Origin: an uncultured Hyphomicrobiales bacterium
GTDB taxonomy: Bacteria; Pseudomonadota; Alphaproteobacteria; Rhizobiales; Beijerinckiaceae
Length of the DNA: 64,000 nucleotides
Assembly (NCBI GenBank): GCA_903825465.1
Contig: CAIKAR010000053.1
Location: 27,951 to 91,950 of the forward strand
Direction: 5' to 3'
Shown here piece by piece: positions 62,978-64,000 of the stretch. Both the position numbers and the translations under genes were made by a program. Within the stretch, counting starts at the first letter, position 1. Each line of letters starts with the position of its first letter. The notes under the pieces were generated by a model that saw nothing but the letters and a program-made list of their open reading frames with translations, searched no databases and was not told the origin of the DNA.

Positions 62978-63937
62978 ATGCACGTCATTCGCAAAAAAGG
63001 CTGGGAAATTCCGGAGCGCGAAGCGACGCCGGAGTCGGTGGCGTTCAGCCGCCGGGCGTTGCTCGCGGCGGCGGGGGCCGTCGGCGCGGGCGCCATCGCG
63101 CCGGGATTTTCGGGCTTCGCCGCGGCCGCCGAAGATCCGACGGCGGGACTCTATCCCGACAAGCGAAACGAGGCCTTCAAACTGGACCGCGCGCTGACGC
63201 CTGAAAGCACCGCGTCCAAATACAATAATTTCTACGAGTTCAGCCTCAGCAAAAGCGCGTTCATGCAAGCGGAGGCGCTCAAGACGCGGCCATGGAAGGT
63301 CAAGATCGACGGCCTCGTCGAAAAGCCGATGGAACTTGGGATCGACGACTTGATCAAGGCGATGCCGCTCGAAGAGCGTTTGTACCGGCACCGCTGCGTC
63401 GAGGCGTGGTCGATGACAATGCCGTGGACCGGCTTCCCGCTGAGGAAGCTGGTGGAATACGCGAAGCCGCAGTCCGGCGCGAAATTCGTGCGGTTCGAAA
63501 CCTTCATGGATCCCAAAATGGCGCCGGGACAGCGGGGATTTTTCCCATGGCCCTACATCGAGGCGCTGACAATGGCGGAGGCCACCAACGACCTCGCGCT
63601 GATGGTGACGGGCGCCTACGGCAAGCCCCTGGCGAATTCCTTCGGCGCGCCGTTGCGGTTGCACACGCCTTGGAAATACGGGTTCAAATCCGCCAAGTCG
63701 ATCGTCAAGATCAGCTTTGTCGACAAGCGCCCGACGACGTTTTGGGAGGAATCCGGTCCGACCGAATACGGCTTCTGGGCGAACGTAAATCCCGAAGTGC
63801 CGCATCCACGCTGGAGCCAGGCGACCGAGGAGATCATCGGCACAAACGACCGCAAGCCGACGCTGCTGTTCAACGGCTACGGCGAGTTCGTGGCGGACCT
63901 CTACAAGGGCATGGAAAAAGACAAGATCTGGTTCTAA
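62978..63937 (+). CDS. msrP: Periplasmic methionine sulfoxide reductase MsrP, molybdoprotein
   Basis: 319 residues; GGAGGG seven bases before the ATG. Twin-arginine signal FSRRALLAAAGAVGAG. SUOX-type molybdopterin fold with the metal-ligand Cys in YRHRCVEAWSMTMPW; NNFYEFSLSK and GAPLRLHTPWKYGFKS are also typical. It repairs methionine sulfoxide in periplasmic proteins. The membrane partner MsrQ is not next to it; a terminator follows directly, so msrP is probably monocistronic here. Confidence 0.94.
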   Translation: MHVIRKKGWEIPEREATPESVAFSRRALLAAAGAVGAGAIAPGFSGFAAAAEDPTAGLYPDKRNEAFKLDRALTPESTASKYNNFYEFSLSKSAFMQAEALKTRPWKVKIDGLVEKPMELGIDDLIKAMPLEERLYRHRCVEAWSMTMPWTGFPLRKLVEYAKPQSGAKFVRFETFMDPKMAPGQRGFFPWPYIEALTMAEATNDLALMVTGAYGKPLANSFGAPLRLHTPWKYGFKSAKSIVKISFVDKRPTTFWEESGPTEYGFWANVNPEVPHPRWSQATEEIIGTNDRKPTLLFNGYGEFVADLYKGMEKDKIWF

Positions 63938-63962
63938 CGGGCGAGCCCGGCGGTTGCGTCGA

Positions 63963-63988
63963 AAGCCCCGCGGCGGCGGGGCTTTTTT
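63963..63988 (+). terminator. Intrinsic terminator after msrP
   Basis: AAGCCCCGC (63963-63971), four-base loop, GCGGGGCTT (63976-63984) continuing into a run of six T. It lies 25 bp after the msrP stop codon. Confidence 0.92.
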
Positions 63989-64000
63989 GTTCGGCTCGAC

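Overview
The window is high-GC, densely coded DNA from an alphaproteobacterium, most likely of the Rhizobiales (Hyphomicrobiales). This rests on a CcrM-type cell-cycle methylase beside rnhB, two alphaproteobacterial Porin_2-type porins, a DtxR-family MntR facing mntH, an ECF11 RpoE-ChrR pair, an alphaproteobacterial LexA box, and a Tad/Cpa pilus locus of rhizobial type. I see no rRNA, tRNA, CRISPR array, integrase or transposase. Genus cannot be fixed from sequence reading alone.

Layout. 1-2498: partial MaoC-like dehydratase, divergent alpha/beta hydrolase, DUF2336 protein. 2499-6853: two paralogous porins, each behind a long AT-richer leader, closed by a strong terminator. 6938-9286: small HTH regulator and the divergent mntR/mntH pair with a palindromic operator. 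9300-11266: ccrM and rnhB, with structured DNA between them. 11490-16344: tail-anchored hypothetical, a LexA-boxed radical SAM protein ending in a clamp-binding-like motif, a small glycosyltransferase-like protein, moaB, a zinc metallopeptidase and a family-4-like uracil-DNA glycosylase. 16544-23793: TerB, SDR, glutamine amidotransferase, CAP lipoprotein, a PhoU-like/Pit/Nudix run and a large MscS channel. 23860-26640: the complete EF-P lysylation set (epmB, epmA, efp). 26664-35738: a two-armed ECF11 stress divergon. 35858-44862: TadG-like VWA protein and the cpaB-cpaC-lipoprotein-cpaE-cpaF-tadB-tadC-tadD operon. 45134-61979: an accessory catabolic/transport region with five solute-binding proteins but no ABC permease or ATPase and no TctA/TctB membrane subunits, together with a ThDP enzyme, a Rieske oxygenase, an amidohydrolase, a luciferase-like monooxygenase, hydrolases, an MFS carrier and a 3'-truncated quinone oxidoreductase. 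62008-63988: mtnP and msrP with a terminator.

How parts work together. The clearest system is 27038-35738. An rpoE-chrR pair and a flavoprotein-DUF1365-cyclopropane synthase operon are read outward from back-to-back promoters of the same form, TGATCC-N16-CGTAT(T/C). Both arms carry a cyclopropane-fatty-acid-synthase-like methyltransferase, which suggests membrane lipid remodelling under singlet-oxygen or organic-peroxide stress. A second noteworthy unit is the radical SAM gene at 12032-13216: it has a perfect GAAC-N7-GAAC LexA box at its promoter and ends in QLSLF, pointing to a DNA-damage role not usually stated for this family. The pilus locus has its secretin, ATPase and inner-membrane platform but no Flp pilin or prepilin peptidase in the window, so the rest must lie elsewhere.
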